From Gilvibacter sp. SZ-19 (GTDB lineage: Bacteria; Bacteroidota; Bacteroidia; Flavobacteriales; Flavobacteriaceae), in the NCBI RefSeq assembly GCF_002163875.1, contig NZ_CP019333.1:998864-1062863 (forward strand): a DNA stretch of 64,000 nucleotides, read 5' to 3'. The notes below the pieces were generated by a model. That model was not told the origin of the DNA, ran no database searches, and saw only the letters and a list, made by a program, of their open reading frames with translations. The translations under genes and the position numbers were made by a program. Positions 42,712-52,248 of the stretch are shown here, in pieces. How positions within the stretch are numbered: position 1 is the first letter of the stretch; each line of letters opens with the position of its first letter.

Positions 42712-43614
42712 ATGATCCGAATCGCCTATCATCCCATTTACAAGCATCCGCTGCCCTTGGGACATAGGTTCCCGATGCAGAAGTACGAACTTTTGCACCG
42801 CCAACTTTTACATGAAGGCACCTGCGAGCCCGAGCAATTCTTTGCGCCTGGCCAGCCTGATCTTAAGGCCATAGAAGCCGTACACGATCCGCAGTATGTA
42901 AACGATCTATTAAATCAGAACATTGAGGCTAGAGCCGCGCGGAAGGTTGGATTTCCAATGTCTGAAAAACTAATTGAGCGGGAATTCACCATTGCTCAAG
43001 GCACCTTAGAAGCCACTGCCTACGCTTTGCAACACGGTTGTGCCTTGAATATTGCTGGGGGAACACATCACGCTTTTAAGGCAAGTGGCGAAGCCTTCTG
43101 TCTTTTAAACGATCAGGCAATAGCCGCGCGCAATCTTATCAGCACGCAAAAGGCAAAACAGATCTTGATCATTGATCTGGATGTGCATCAGGGCAACGGC
43201 ACTGCAGAGATCTTTGATGGAGACGATACGGTTTTTACCTTTTCCATGCACGGGGCTCATAACTATCCGTTCCGCAAAGAAAAATCGGACTTGGATATCG
43301 GCTTACCAAATGGCACCAAAGACCAAGAATACCTAGAAGTGTTAGCTTTTCATTTGCCGAGATTATTAGATAAGGTAAAGCCTGATTTTATCTTTTACCT
43401 CAGTGGGGTGGATATCCTTGCAACAGACAAATTAGGTAAGTTGAGTTGCACCATGGAGGGATGTAAAACTCGAGACCGTATGGTATTAGACGCTTGTTAC
43501 CAGCGCGAGATCCCGGTTCAGATAAGTATGGGAGGTGGCTATTCTCCAGATATCAAAATCATCTTAGAAGCTCATGCCAATACCTACAGACTCGCTCACC
43601 AATTTTGGAACTAA
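42712..43614 (+). CDS. Histone deacetylase family protein (acetoin utilisation/APAH-like)
   Basis: A 300-residue zinc-dependent amidohydrolase of the arginase/deacetylase superfamily. Visible are GGTHHAF (catalytic His pair), FCLLNDQAIAAR, the zinc site DLDVHQGNGT and the later SGVD segment; the C-terminal GGGYS is the last family motif. Bacterial members deacetylate small molecules such as acetylpolyamines or protein lysines; the substrate here is not known. The ATG follows the metG stop with no gap (TAAATG). The 3' end overlaps the convergent egtD by 4 nt. Confidence 0.88.
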   Translation: MIRIAYHPIYKHPLPLGHRFPMQKYELLHRQLLHEGTCEPEQFFAPGQPDLKAIEAVHDPQYVNDLLNQNIEARAARKVGFPMSEKLIEREFTIAQGTLEATAYALQHGCALNIAGGTHHAFKASGEAFCLLNDQAIAARNLISTQKAKQILIIDLDVHQGNGTAEIFDGDDTVFTFSMHGAHNYPFRKEKSDLDIGLPNGTKDQEYLEVLAFHLPRLLDKVKPDFIFYLSGVDILATDKLGKLSCTMEGCKTRDRMVLDACYQREIPVQISMGGGYSPDIKIILEAHANTYRLAHQFWN

Positions 43615-44552
43615 TCGCTTTTTATCCAGAGTGAATTGGTGAAATAACTACGAGTATCTAAAAAGTGTTTCTTCACTTCAAATCCTGCAGTTTGCGCCAT
43701 GCCCTCTAACTCCTGAAAACTGTACTTTTTGGAGAGTTCTGTCCAGATAAGTTCGTCTTTTTTGAAACGGATCTGCTCATCGGCTAGATCGACTATCTGA
43801 TCTGTAAGACTAACCAAATAGCTCCGTACTTCTCCACTTAAAGGGTTATAATAACAATAGAACTCGAATTGATCGCGCTCAAAATTCGCATTGAGTTCCC
43901 TGTTAAATCTGTCTAGCAGATTTAAATTAAAATTTCGGGTAATTCCATGCGGATCGTCATAGGCCTTGCGAATAACCTCTGGATTCTTTTGCAGATCTGC
44001 ACCTAATAAAAGTGCATCTCCAGCTGCCATATTCTGATGGAAAAGACGTAACAAATTCAAGGCATCGGCTGGCATATAGTTCCCAATATTACTGCCTAGA
44101 AACAACAATAAGCTCGGATTGGATTCACTTTGCAATCGGTCTTTTAGCACTTCAAAATAATCACCGACTTTTGGATTGAGCTTTAATCTAGGTAAGCGCT
44201 TAGTAAAATCCGCAGCTAAACCGTCAATAGCGGCTTTGGAGATGTCTACTGGCACATAGGTCACCTCGCGATTAGCGCTGTCCAAATAGCTGAGTAACTC
44301 AAAGGTCTTACTACCATCGCCGGCACCGAGTTCAACCACATTGAAAGGTCCGTCAAAACCTGTTTCCGTTATGATTTCTGCAGCCTGCTGGGCTAAGATC
44401 TCCTGCTCAGCATTGGTAAGATAGTATTCTGGCATTTCCATGATCTGTTGAAAGATCGCGCTGCCCTTATCGTCGTAAAAATACTTGGAAGAGATATATT
44501 TTTCAGGAGCTGAAAGCCCTTGTAGTATTTCATTCACTGCTGACGGACTCAT
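43611..44552 (-). CDS. egtD: L-histidine N(alpha)-methyltransferase EgtD
   Basis: Trimethylates histidine to hercynine, the first step of ergothioneine synthesis. The 313 residues include the SAM loop VVELGAGDGSKT (near 83), VDISKAAID, FLGSNIGNY and the C-terminal FSL-like region of the EgtD family (YSFQELEGMAQTAGF). The ATG at 44552 overlaps the egtB stop (ATGA), so both enzymes are made together. It closes a minus-strand operon msrB-msrA-fusion-egtB-egtD. Confidence 0.93.
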   Translation of the reverse strand: MSPSAVNEILQGLSAPEKYISSKYFYDDKGSAIFQQIMEMPEYYLTNAEQEILAQQAAEIITETGFDGPFNVVELGAGDGSKTFELLSYLDSANREVTYVPVDISKAAIDGLAADFTKRLPRLKLNPKVGDYFEVLKDRLQSESNPSLLLFLGSNIGNYMPADALNLLRLFHQNMAAGDALLLGADLQKNPEVIRKAYDDPHGITRNFNLNLLDRFNRELNANFERDQFEFYCYYNPLSGEVRSYLVSLTDQIVDLADEQIRFKKDELIWTELSKKYSFQELEGMAQTAGFEVKKHFLDTRSYFTNSLWIKSD

Positions 44553-45697
44553 GAGCGTACAAGTCTTAAGCCGGCAAATTGCCAACGCATATGTGGATGG
44601 AAAAAGTTTCTGTACGTAGGTCTGCTGTGTCCCTGCGGAGTAGAAACAGATGCCCCGCGCAACACCTTCTGATTCACCATGAACTTACCATTGTATTCAC
44701 CAACAGCTCCAGCTTTCTTCTCAAAACGCGGGTAGGGTAAAAAAGCGCTGCTGGTCCATTCCCATAGTTTACCCCAGGAAAAGCTATGGGAGGCAACTTC
44801 CCATTCGAACTCGGTAGGCAGTCTTAGATCTGTCCACTCGGCAAAAGCTGCCGCTTCGTAATAACTTAAATGCATAACAGGCTCAACTGGATTTACAGCA
44901 ACTAGGCCTTCCATACAATAGCGGAACCACTCACCTTCTATCTCGTGCCAATACATGGGCGCTTTGATATCGTTCTCATTGATGAACTCCCAACCTTCTG
45001 CATGCCATAGGTTAAAATTCTGGTAACCTCCGGCCTGTATAAACTCTAAATACTCCTGATTGGTCACCAGTCGGTTAGAGATCTCAAATGCCTCTAAGTA
45101 GACCTTGTGCCTACCCTTTTCTATGTCGAAATGGAAACCGTCGCCATCATAACCAACCTCGTAAAGCCCTTCTTTTACAGGAATAAATTCTTGCTCATGA
45201 GTTTCATTGGGTAAATTATAAACTCGCCCGTAAAGCGGAAAAGTGGGCTGATTCCCGAAAAGGCACTTGATATCGTAAGCCAATAGTTCTTGGTGTTGCT
45301 CTTCGTGGTTGATGCCCAATTCAACAAGCTCAAACACCGCTGCCGGGCAATCATCACGGTCTAATAATTCGGCGACATTCTCGGTAACGTGCCTGCGATA
45401 ATCCATAACCTCAGTAACCAAGGGACGTGTCATTAAACCCCGATTCGGGCGCAACACCCGGTCTCCTAAATTGTTGTAGTAGCTGTTAAACAAATAGGCG
45501 AAATCTGCATGATAGATCGCGTAATTGGGTTTGTGTGGTACCAGAACGAATTGTTCAAAGAACCAAGTGGTATGGGCCAAATGCCATTTAGGAGGTGAGG
45601 CATCGGCCATGGGTTGCACCGAATAATCTTCTGTCTTTAAAGGACTACAGATCTCTTGGGTGCGGTTTCTAGTTTTGAGAAAACGATCTCTTAACAT
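44549..45697 (-). CDS. egtB: Ergothioneine biosynthesis sulfoxide synthase EgtB-like
   Basis: An iron-dependent sulfoxide synthase that joins a thiol substrate to hercynine with O2. The N-terminal DinB-like domain carries WHLAHTTWFFEQF and the iron ligands in NHEEQHQELL (HxxxH). The C-terminal formylglycine-generating-like domain has LRLPTEFEWEVAS, WGKLWEWTSSAFLPYP and GLRLVRS. At 382 residues it is slightly short for the family. No egtA/egtC (gamma-glutamylcysteine branch) is nearby, so cysteine could be the sulfur donor (inference). Confidence 0.92.
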   Translation of the reverse strand: MLRDRFLKTRNRTQEICSPLKTEDYSVQPMADASPPKWHLAHTTWFFEQFVLVPHKPNYAIYHADFAYLFNSYYNNLGDRVLRPNRGLMTRPLVTEVMDYRRHVTENVAELLDRDDCPAAVFELVELGINHEEQHQELLAYDIKCLFGNQPTFPLYGRVYNLPNETHEQEFIPVKEGLYEVGYDGDGFHFDIEKGRHKVYLEAFEISNRLVTNQEYLEFIQAGGYQNFNLWHAEGWEFINENDIKAPMYWHEIEGEWFRYCMEGLVAVNPVEPVMHLSYYEAAAFAEWTDLRLPTEFEWEVASHSFSWGKLWEWTSSAFLPYPRFEKKAGAVGEYNGKFMVNQKVLRGASVSTPQGHSRPTYRNFFHPHMRWQFAGLRLVRS

Positions 45698-45698
45698 G

Positions 45699-46916
45699 CT
45701 ATAGGAGTTTAGTGTCGATGATGGTTGTAGAGGTCAAAGTTTTATGAACGGGGCATTTGCTGGCAATTTGTTTTAAGCGCTCGCGCTGTTTGTCGTCTAG
45801 GTCTCCGATAAATTCTAGTGTTTTCTGAATGTGATCAATTTGACCAACAACATCTGAATCTTGTTCTTGTGGCAAGTCGTCCGCATGCTTTTTGGAGTAG
45901 GTCACATAGCAAAACACTTCGCGTAGATCCCATCCTTTGCGCTGGGCGTACATTTTTAAGGTCATTACAGTACAAGCACCTAAAGCCGCATTGAGCAATT
46001 CGTAAGGAGAAGGGCCAAGATCGTCTCCCCCTACAGCATTGGGTTCGTCTGCTATTAGAGTATGGTGCGGCGTAAAAACTTCGGAGGTGAACTTATTCTC
46101 CAGATCTAAATGCACCACTACCTGCTCTCCTTTGGTCGAAATAAGCTCCTGATCCAATTCTGGGAAGTATTTTCCTGCCCAGGTTCCTATCATATCAGCT
46201 ACATAAACCGCATCGACCTTATTGGTCAATAAGTGATCTGCTCCATCTAAAGAAATAAAACTCTTGGGGTGAAAAGCAGCATGATACAATTTAGCCGCAT
46301 TCTCTATGGCTACTGTAGTGTCTTGTGGAGAATGCATGATCAAGTAAGGCACCTTTAGACCATTTATGGTTTCTAGTAAATTTCTAGAACGAAGATCTTC
46401 TACAAATTGTTTCTTTATTCTAAACGGACGACCTCCGATATTGACCTCCGCAGAACCTGTCTCCTCAATTTCTTCAAGGCCATCTGCAAACAAATGTGTT
46501 ACGTGATCCACCTCTGCCGGAGCTCCAATGGTCACCATGGCCTTTACAGAATCTAAATGGGCTGCCGCCGCCAAGACCGCAGCTCCTCCTAATGAATGTC
46601 CAATGAGCATTGCCGGAGCCTGATACTCCTTTTCCAAATAATTCGCAACAGTGATCAGATCCTCCACATTGCCAGAGAAATTCGAATCGGCGAATTCTCC
46701 ACTGCTACGACCAAGACCGGTAAAGTCAAAACGCACAACGCCAAACCCGTGATTGGTAAGGGTTCTGCTAATATACCTCACCACACTCAGGTTACTGTTG
46801 CAGGTAAAACAATGGGCAAAGATGGCATAGTGCCTCACCTTGCCATTGGCAGGGACTTCCAAACGTGCAAACAGGCTGCCATTGGACTTAGCGATCTCTA
46901 TATTTTTGGTTTTCAT
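45699..46916 (-). CDS. Alpha/beta hydrolase-OsmC fusion protein
   Basis: A 405-residue fusion. Residues 1-255 are an alpha/beta hydrolase with nucleophile elbow GHSLGG, and the acid and His near MHSPQDTTV and DGADHLLT. Residues about 270-405 are an OsmC domain with the two redox cysteines in [14 protein letters not shown] and SKCPVHKTL. OsmC/Ohr proteins reduce organic hydroperoxides; the hydrolase may supply or process the substrate (inference). The start overlaps the msrA stop (ATGA), and egtB begins 1 nt after its end. Confidence 0.9.
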   Translation of the reverse strand: MKTKNIEIAKSNGSLFARLEVPANGKVRHYAIFAHCFTCNSNLSVVRYISRTLTNHGFGVVRFDFTGLGRSSGEFADSNFSGNVEDLITVANYLEKEYQAPAMLIGHSLGGAAVLAAAAHLDSVKAMVTIGAPAEVDHVTHLFADGLEEIEETGSAEVNIGGRPFRIKKQFVEDLRSRNLLETINGLKVPYLIMHSPQDTTVAIENAAKLYHAAFHPKSFISLDGADHLLTNKVDAVYVADMIGTWAGKYFPELDQELISTKGEQVVVHLDLENKFTSEVFTPHHTLIADEPNAVGGDDLGPSPYELLNAALGACTVMTLKMYAQRKGWDLREVFCYVTYSKKHADDLPQEQDSDVVGQIDHIQKTLEFIGDLDDKQRERLKQIASKCPVHKTLTSTTIIDTKLL

Positions 46917-47461
46917 GCTTTAGTTGTTCGCAATTTTTCACTGTGTAAACGGCGAAGCTTTTGCAATTTTGGGGTAATCACATAACTGCAATACCCTTGG
47001 TTGGGTTGTTTGTTATAGTAATTCTGATGATCTTCTGTGGCTGCATAAAAAGCTACTGCCGGACTCAATTCTGTTACTATAGGCTCATCATAATAGGCCT
47101 GCATCTCTTCCAATACCTTAGCAGCCGTTTCTCGCTGCTGCTCGTCGTGATAATAGATCACAGAACGATATTGGGTACCCACATCTGCCCCTTGTCTGTT
47201 TAGGGTAGTTGGGTCGTGGGTGGTCATAAAAATCCGAAGCACATCGGCATAAGAGATCACTGATGGATCAAACTCCAATTGTACCACTTCTGCATGCCCA
47301 GTTAGTCCACTACACACCTCTCTGTAAGTAGGATGCCCGGGAACTTGGCCTCCGCTGTATCCAGACACTGCGGAATGTATGCCGTTAACCTCTCTAAAGA
47401 CCGCATCTACACACCAAAAACAGCCTCCACCTATTGTTGCTACTGATAGCGTATTACTCAT
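46913..47461 (-). CDS. msrA: Peptide-methionine (S)-S-oxide reductase
   Basis: Reduces the S epimer of methionine sulfoxide in proteins. The 182 residues contain the catalytic GCFWC (about 13-17), the GYSGG and GHAEVVQ segments, and [16 protein letters not shown] near the C terminus with the resolving Cys. Its start overlaps the end of msrB by 8 nt, so the pair is co-expressed. Confidence 0.96.
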   Translation of the reverse strand: MSNTLSVATIGGGCFWCVDAVFREVNGIHSAVSGYSGGQVPGHPTYREVCSGLTGHAEVVQLEFDPSVISYADVLRIFMTTHDPTTLNRQGADVGTQYRSVIYYHDEQQRETAAKVLEEMQAYYDEPIVTELSPAVAFYAATEDHQNYYNKQPNQGYCSYVITPKLQKLRRLHSEKLRTTKA

Positions 47462-47912
47462 GAGCTGCTTCTTTTTTTAAATCGATCGATAGGGAATTCA
47501 CACAATAGCGCAATCCGCTCGGCGCCGGCCCATCTGGGAACACATGCCCCAAATGCGCATCGCAAGTATTACATTGTATTTCCACGCGCACCATACCAAA
47601 AGAAGTGTCTTTGATATATTTTATCGCATTCTCTTTGATAGGTTGGGTAAAACTCGGCCAGCCATTGCTAGAATCGAATTTTATCGTGGAGTCAAACAGC
47701 GGCGTGTTACAACATACGCAATTGTATTCCCCAGCTTCATAAACACTGCAAAGCTCCCCAGAAAAAGGTCGCTCTGTTCCGTGTTCTCTTGTGATCCGAT
47801 ATTGTTCAGGGCTCAATAATTCGCGCCACTCGGCCTGTGTTTTCTCTACGCGCTTATCGGGCTCAGGATTCCCTTTTACCGAAAATCTAATGATGTCGTT
47901 CCAATTTAACAT
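47454..47912 (-). CDS. msrB: Peptide-methionine (R)-S-oxide reductase
   Basis: Reduces the R epimer of methionine sulfoxide. The 152 residues contain both zinc CxxC pairs (CVCC and CNTC), GWPSF, HLGHVFPDG and the catalytic Cys in RYCVNSLS. First gene of the minus-strand redox operon; the 94-nt gap upstream (47913-48006) must hold the promoter, but no clear consensus box was found there. Confidence 0.96.
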   Translation of the reverse strand: MLNWNDIIRFSVKGNPEPDKRVEKTQAEWRELLSPEQYRITREHGTERPFSGELCSVYEAGEYNCVCCNTPLFDSTIKFDSSNGWPSFTQPIKENAIKYIKDTSFGMVRVEIQCNTCDAHLGHVFPDGPAPSGLRYCVNSLSIDLKKEAAHE

Positions 47913-48006
47913 AGCTTGTTTTTCAATGAATCTATGAAGTTAAAACATATGAGTCGAAATAAGGAGCAATAACTGTCAAGGTTTTGTGAAACTTTCTCCA
48001 GAGGAG

Positions 48007-48756
48007 TTAGTTGCCTCTAATTAACTCAAGGGCTTCCTTGAAAAAGGAAAAGCCGTCGGTCTGTGCATCTGCTAAGGCCAAAACACCACCTGTAAAACCG
48101 TCTCTGTGCCAGCGACCTTGGTTTAGCTCTGAAACATCTTCTGGCAAAAAGGATTGCCCGTCTTTGTAGCAGCTTAGATAAAAATACATTTGAGCTTCTA
48201 CCTCGTCTGGAATAGCCATTCCCCAGCCGACACCCAATCCGGAGTCTAAAGTGAGATAAGCCCCAGTGTCAAAATGGTGTGGCCAAACACGGACCGCGAC
48301 CTGCTTGCCTAAGTAAGTGGCAAATGCTTCCGAGGCAATCTGCGCCGCTCGGCGCTGGTTGATCAGTTGATTCAAGGCCGCACTACCCGGAGTAGACAGC
48401 TTATCATCTTTGGCCCATGAATACGGCAACTCGTAATGAAAATTGTACTTATAAGGTTTTTCAAAACCTAAACCTATTGCACTTTCGGTGAGCCAATCCA
48501 AAACTTGGGCGTGTGTTTTTCCATCCAATTCGCAAATGGCCTCTAGGCCGTCTCCCATCCACAGCAATGTAAAGTCAGCATAACTAAAACACAATTTAAG
48601 CCCTGCACTATTTAAAGGGTGAGTCTCTAAACGTGCCGCTTGTCTAACAAAACCGAGGTTGGTGTGACTGTCGTCTTCTTTGGGCTCTAAAAAAGAAATA
48701 GCAGCAGCCGTTAAGTACTGCGCAATAAGATGTATGGACTGAATGGGAGTGGGCAT
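48007..48756 (-). CDS. Unrecognised conserved-type protein
   Basis: A 249-residue soluble protein without signal peptide or membrane segment from the ATG at 48756 (an in-frame ATG 105 nt upstream would add a hydrophobic stretch that does not look coding). Notable segments are FHYELPYSW, AVRVWPHHFDTGAYL and GVGWGMAIPDEVEAQMYFYL. The HHFDTG stretch could bind metal, but I cannot name a family. It is divergent from the DUF4331 gene and lies between msrB and the sigma-factor region. Confidence 0.6.
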   Translation of the reverse strand: MPTPIQSIHLIAQYLTAAAISFLEPKEDDSHTNLGFVRQAARLETHPLNSAGLKLCFSYADFTLLWMGDGLEAICELDGKTHAQVLDWLTESAIGLGFEKPYKYNFHYELPYSWAKDDKLSTPGSAALNQLINQRRAAQIASEAFATYLGKQVAVRVWPHHFDTGAYLTLDSGLGVGWGMAIPDEVEAQMYFYLSCYKDGQSFLPEDVSELNQGRWHRDGFTGGVLALADAQTDGFSFFKEALELIRGN

Positions 48757-48866
48757 TTTTGCTGTTTTGTAAAAGTTACGAGAAAGAATTTTTAAAAAAA
48801 AGTGCAAAAAGAAAAACCAAAGAGACTGGGCTTGCGTAAGTAGGGTGTATACCAAAATCAAAACAA

Positions 48867-49517
48867 ATGAAAAATTTCAAAATTAAGCACGGTCTGATCT
48901 GTCTGGGCCTGCTTTCTATCGGACTTATCGCTGCAGATCATATTGACGCGCCGGCAGTCCAAGGACAGACCACCGACATTACGGACATTTATGCCTTTGA
49001 GGGTGAGGATACGAACAATATAGTGTTTGTAGCTAACCTGCAAGGACTACTAGGTCCAGGGGCAACCGCAGCCGCACAGTTTGACGAGAACACTTTGATA
49101 GAGTTCAACTTTGACTTGGACGGAGATGCGGTAGAAGATCAGGTTTTGCAGGCTATTCCAAGAGATGGCACTATGTATTTTTTTGGTCCGACTGCCCCCG
49201 CGAGTACTGGCCTTAACAGTAGCGTTGCCGTAGATGCCACAGCCTCATCTGTGATGATCACTCCTTACGGGGAATCAGCCATTACCGCTACTAATGCCGG
49301 GATGCAGTTTTTTGCCGGCCCAAGGGACGACCCTTTCTTTATGGACTTTGCCCAATTCACTGCAATAGTCAATGGAGATGCTACGGAGTTCAACAACCCG
49401 GGAAGCGACACCTTTGCCGGAACCAATGTACTCTCGGTAGTAGTTGAGCTACCTAAAAGCATGCTCGGCGGAAGCGGCACTATTAACTATTGGGTGACCG
49501 CAAATAGCAAACAATAA
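48867..49517 (+). CDS. DUF4331 N-terminal-half exported protein
   Basis: A 216-residue protein with a signal peptide (about 1-22). It matches the N-terminal half of DUF4331: ADHIDAPAV, TDITDIYAFEGED, then FNFDLDGDAVEDQVL. Family members usually continue into a second half within one polypeptide; here that half is the next gene, 14 nt downstream. The function of DUF4331 is unknown. It is divergent from the preceding gene across 110 nt and heads a unit of three. Confidence 0.8.
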   Translation: MKNFKIKHGLICLGLLSIGLIAADHIDAPAVQGQTTDITDIYAFEGEDTNNIVFVANLQGLLGPGATAAAQFDENTLIEFNFDLDGDAVEDQVLQAIPRDGTMYFFGPTAPASTGLNSSVAVDATASSVMITPYGESAITATNAGMQFFAGPRDDPFFMDFAQFTAIVNGDATEFNNPGSDTFAGTNVLSVVVELPKSMLGGSGTINYWVTANSKQ

Positions 49518-49531
49518 TTAAAACACAGATC

Positions 49532-50113
49532 ATGAAAATTAAACAGTTTATATACCTTTTTGCGCTTTTGGTTGTATTTGCAGCCTGCTCAAACGACGAC
49601 GACAACACCAATCCTATGATGATGGACGATGACGGTGTGATGATGGATCCGGAACCAGACTTTACAGGTACTTTTTCTCAGTCCGACCAAATGGGACGAC
49701 CAGCAGTGAATACTGTATTTGTTTCTTCGGCTTCTAAAGACAGTTTTAATACCACTATCCCTTCAGAGCAGCAAGCAGCTTTTCAGGCTATGTTTCAGGC
49801 GAACCTGATGGCTTTAAGTCCAGCTTATGCGAATCCTGGAGACACCAATGCCTTAGGCTTGGATGCAGAAACCTTTACTTCATTATTGGCCACAGATGTG
49901 CTCAATGTGAGCCTGGACGGGACCACTACCTTTTTTGATGGCACCAACGTATTGACAGGAAGAGCTTTGGCAGACGACGTGATCACCGTTGAATTGCTAT
50001 TGATCTTTGGTGGTGAAGATTTTATGGAAAATCCAGGATTATCTAATGACAATGTAGATGCTAACGACGCAGCTTTCTCTAGCTCGTTCCCCTATTTAGC
50101 AGCTCCTTGGTAA
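49532..50113 (+). CDS. DUF4331 C-terminal-half lipoprotein
   Basis: A 193-residue lipoprotein: lipobox FAACS (Cys20) followed by an acidic and Met-rich spacer (DDDDNTNPMMMDDDG, MMDPEPD). The rest matches the second half of DUF4331 (QMGRPAVNTVFV, SKDSFNTTIPSEQQ, LTGRALADDVITVELLLIFGG). Because it has its own ATG and lipoprotein signal, the split from the previous gene is a real two-protein arrangement and not a frameshift. It probably stays membrane-bound and may pair with the preceding product. Confidence 0.78.
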   Translation: MKIKQFIYLFALLVVFAACSNDDDNTNPMMMDDDGVMMDPEPDFTGTFSQSDQMGRPAVNTVFVSSASKDSFNTTIPSEQQAAFQAMFQANLMALSPAYANPGDTNALGLDAETFTSLLATDVLNVSLDGTTTFFDGTNVLTGRALADDVITVELLLIFGGEDFMENPGLSNDNVDANDAAFSSSFPYLAAPW

Positions 50114-50123
50114 ACCAGAAAAA

Positions 50124-51413
50124 ATGAGAACAAGAATTGGACTTGCCATATTCGCTATTGGGATACTGATCTATACATTGATCCCAAAGAACAAGCCCAT
50201 AGCGGATCTGCAAGATATCGATACGAGTTTGACAAATGCCCCCCGGACCTCAGCTTGGTTGCAAGAGGACATCGCCTTTTGGCAATCCAAACTGGACAAG
50301 TCTCCTGGTGAGTTTAGCTACAAGGCTAAGCTTGCCGGGGCTTATGGTCTGAGCTTTTCAGAAAGTGGTGCATTTGACGAGCTTTTTGAAGCAGCATCAC
50401 TTTGGGACCAGGTAAACCAGCAAACGCATTATAAAGAGGCCTCTTTCTTAAGGGCCGCAGCCAAAAATGCCATAAGTCTGCATGAGTTTAAAAAAGCTGA
50501 ATCGCTTTTGCTCAAAGCAGAAAAATTAGGCGAAGGTTTAACGGCTACGCAATTGATGCAGTTCGATGTTGCCATGGAACTCGCCAAGTATGATCAGGCA
50601 GAAAAACTCTTAGAAGACCTAGCTGACCCAAGCAACGTAGACTATTTGATCCGACTCTCTAAATGGAATGATTATAAAGGCGAGCTCAGTGAGGCTATTT
50701 ACCTTTTAGAACAAGTCCACGACTGGGCACAGCAACGTAACAACGAGAAGCTGGAATTTTGGGCGATCACTAACCTGGGAGATTATTACGGCCATGCCGG
50801 AACCATTAAAAAAGCATATCAGGCTTATTTAGAAGCCTTAAGAATTGATCCGAGCAGCGTATATGCAAAAAAGGGTATAGCCTATATCGCCTTTGCCCAC
50901 GACAATCAGCCTAAAAAGGCTTTGCAAATAATTCAATCTATAAAGGGATACGAAACCAACCCTGATCTGCTCTTGTTGAGCGCAGACATTTATGATCACT
51001 TGGGAGATTCTAAAAAGCGATTGCAACAACACAATACTTTTATAGAGCAGGTGGCTTCCCAAGGGCTAGAAGTACTCTACCGCATGCCTTTGGCTAGTAT
51101 TTTGGCCGAAGAATTTCAGCAATACGACACCGCATTGGATTTGGCCAGAGCCGAGGTGGCTCATCGGGCTACTCCAGAAACTTACGATCTACTCGCGTGG
51201 ATCTATTATTTAAGCGGGGATCTGGATAAGGCTGTTGCATTGACAGAAAATAAGGTATGGGGGAAATCTAAAGAACCTGTGCTCTTATTGCATTCGGCTC
51301 AAATATTAAAAGCTGCCGGAAAACTATCCTCCGCAGCAAAAATTAAAGAAGAACTTTTGGAAGCCAGCTTTGAACTTGGACCTAAGAGCAAACGTGAGGT
51401 TATGTCACTTTAG
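50124..51413 (+). CDS. Membrane-anchored TPR protein
   Basis: A 429-residue protein with an N-terminal signal anchor (about 5-20, IGLAIFAIGILIYTLIP) and tetratricopeptide repeats over most of its length, e.g. FKKAESLLLKAEKLGEG, DYYGHAGTIKKAYQAYLEAL and YYLSGDLDKAVALTE. Third gene of the DUF4331 unit (10 nt gap), so a scaffold for those exported proteins is likely. A terminator follows 43 nt after the stop. Confidence 0.78.
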   Translation: MRTRIGLAIFAIGILIYTLIPKNKPIADLQDIDTSLTNAPRTSAWLQEDIAFWQSKLDKSPGEFSYKAKLAGAYGLSFSESGAFDELFEAASLWDQVNQQTHYKEASFLRAAAKNAISLHEFKKAESLLLKAEKLGEGLTATQLMQFDVAMELAKYDQAEKLLEDLADPSNVDYLIRLSKWNDYKGELSEAIYLLEQVHDWAQQRNNEKLEFWAITNLGDYYGHAGTIKKAYQAYLEALRIDPSSVYAKKGIAYIAFAHDNQPKKALQIIQSIKGYETNPDLLLLSADIYDHLGDSKKRLQQHNTFIEQVASQGLEVLYRMPLASILAEEFQQYDTALDLARAEVAHRATPETYDLLAWIYYLSGDLDKAVALTENKVWGKSKEPVLLLHSAQILKAAGKLSSAAKIKEELLEASFELGPKSKREVMSL

Positions 51414-51455
51414 CCTGAATTCAAGGCGTTTTTCTAGTTATGTTGGTTAGTTATG

Positions 51456-51488
51456 CGTCCGTTGCCGAAAGGTAGCGGGCGTTTTTTT
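51456..51488 (+). terminator. Intrinsic terminator between the TPR and anti-sigma genes
   Basis: An 11-bp stem with three G-U pairs (CGTCCGTTGCC / GGTAGCGGGCG, 51456-51466 with 51471-51481) and GAAA tetraloop, then T7. It ends the plus-strand DUF4331 unit and lies at the 3' end of the convergent anti-sigma gene. Confidence 0.85.
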
Positions 51489-52248
51489 ATGGTGTAGTGC
51501 TGACAGCTCCTAACACGTAAAGGTTCTCCAGGGTTGGAGATTCACTACCTCCTTCTGGTTCTAAGGTGATCCCGTAAGCCTCGGTGTCGAACTCATTTTC
51601 TATAACGTAAAGATTCAGGTCGTCTTTAGACTGCTCCAATACACCCAAACTCTGCGGGCTTAATGGATCGAGCTTTAGAGACCACAACTGATACTGCATA
51701 CCCTGTGGAGCTTCAGGTAGTCCGTTTACATCTAAATACAAGGTTTGCTGTTCCGCGTTCCAATAAACTGCAGCATAGGTGTTGGCATAATTCCCCTGCC
51801 CTGCCAATGGTATCTTTTCAACACCAGGTGCGCGAAGCGCGTCTAGTAAGGCAGCGGTTAAAATATTCGAAGCGCGTTGGGATTCTAATTCAGATTCTAA
51901 CAGGATTTCCTGCTGTTCCAGTTGTTCTACAGAAAGTTGAAGTTCTGAGCGTTCTACAAAAAGGCTAATCAAACCAATAGTGGCAAGTGTAGCCGCTGCC
52001 CAACCGCCGTAAGTGAACCATTTTGGACTGGATTTGGTCTTGCCGATAACGCGTGGAGTACCAATAGGCTGAACCGAAGCTCTTGCAATGGCCATAGCTT
52101 TAAAGGCCTGCTCAATGCGAGCAGCTTCTGCCTCTAGTTCTGGATGTTTTTGCACCAAAGCATGGACCTCTGCCTGTTCTGCAGCAGGGAGCGCTCCACT
52201 TACGTAGAGTTCTAAAATTCCGGATGCTATGTACTTATCTATATCCAT
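51487..52248 (-). CDS. Anti-sigma factor, RskA-like
   Basis: A 253-residue single-pass membrane protein. The N-terminal about 75 residues form the sigma-binding part (YIASGILELYVSGALPAAEQAEV), one membrane helix lies near 80-98 (YGGWAAATLATIGLISLFV), a coiled stretch follows, and the C-terminal domain is RskA-like (YAAVYWNAEQQTLYLDVNGLP; YQLWSLK). Its ATG overlaps the sigma gene stop by 1 nt. It should hold the ECF factor inactive until a cell-envelope signal arrives. Confidence 0.88.
   Translation of the reverse strand: MDIDKYIASGILELYVSGALPAAEQAEVHALVQKHPELEAEAARIEQAFKAMAIARASVQPIGTPRVIGKTKSSPKWFTYGGWAAATLATIGLISLFVERSELQLSVEQLEQQEILLESELESQRASNILTAALLDALRAPGVEKIPLAGQGNYANTYAAVYWNAEQQTLYLDVNGLPEAPQGMQYQLWSLKLDPLSPQSLGVLEQSKDDLNLYVIENEFDTEAYGITLEPEGGSESPTLENLYVLGAVSTTP

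Noticed and set aside
48867..50113. DUF4331 gene broken by a frameshift
   Set aside because: The second half has its own ATG and a complete lipoprotein signal, so it is a separate gene.
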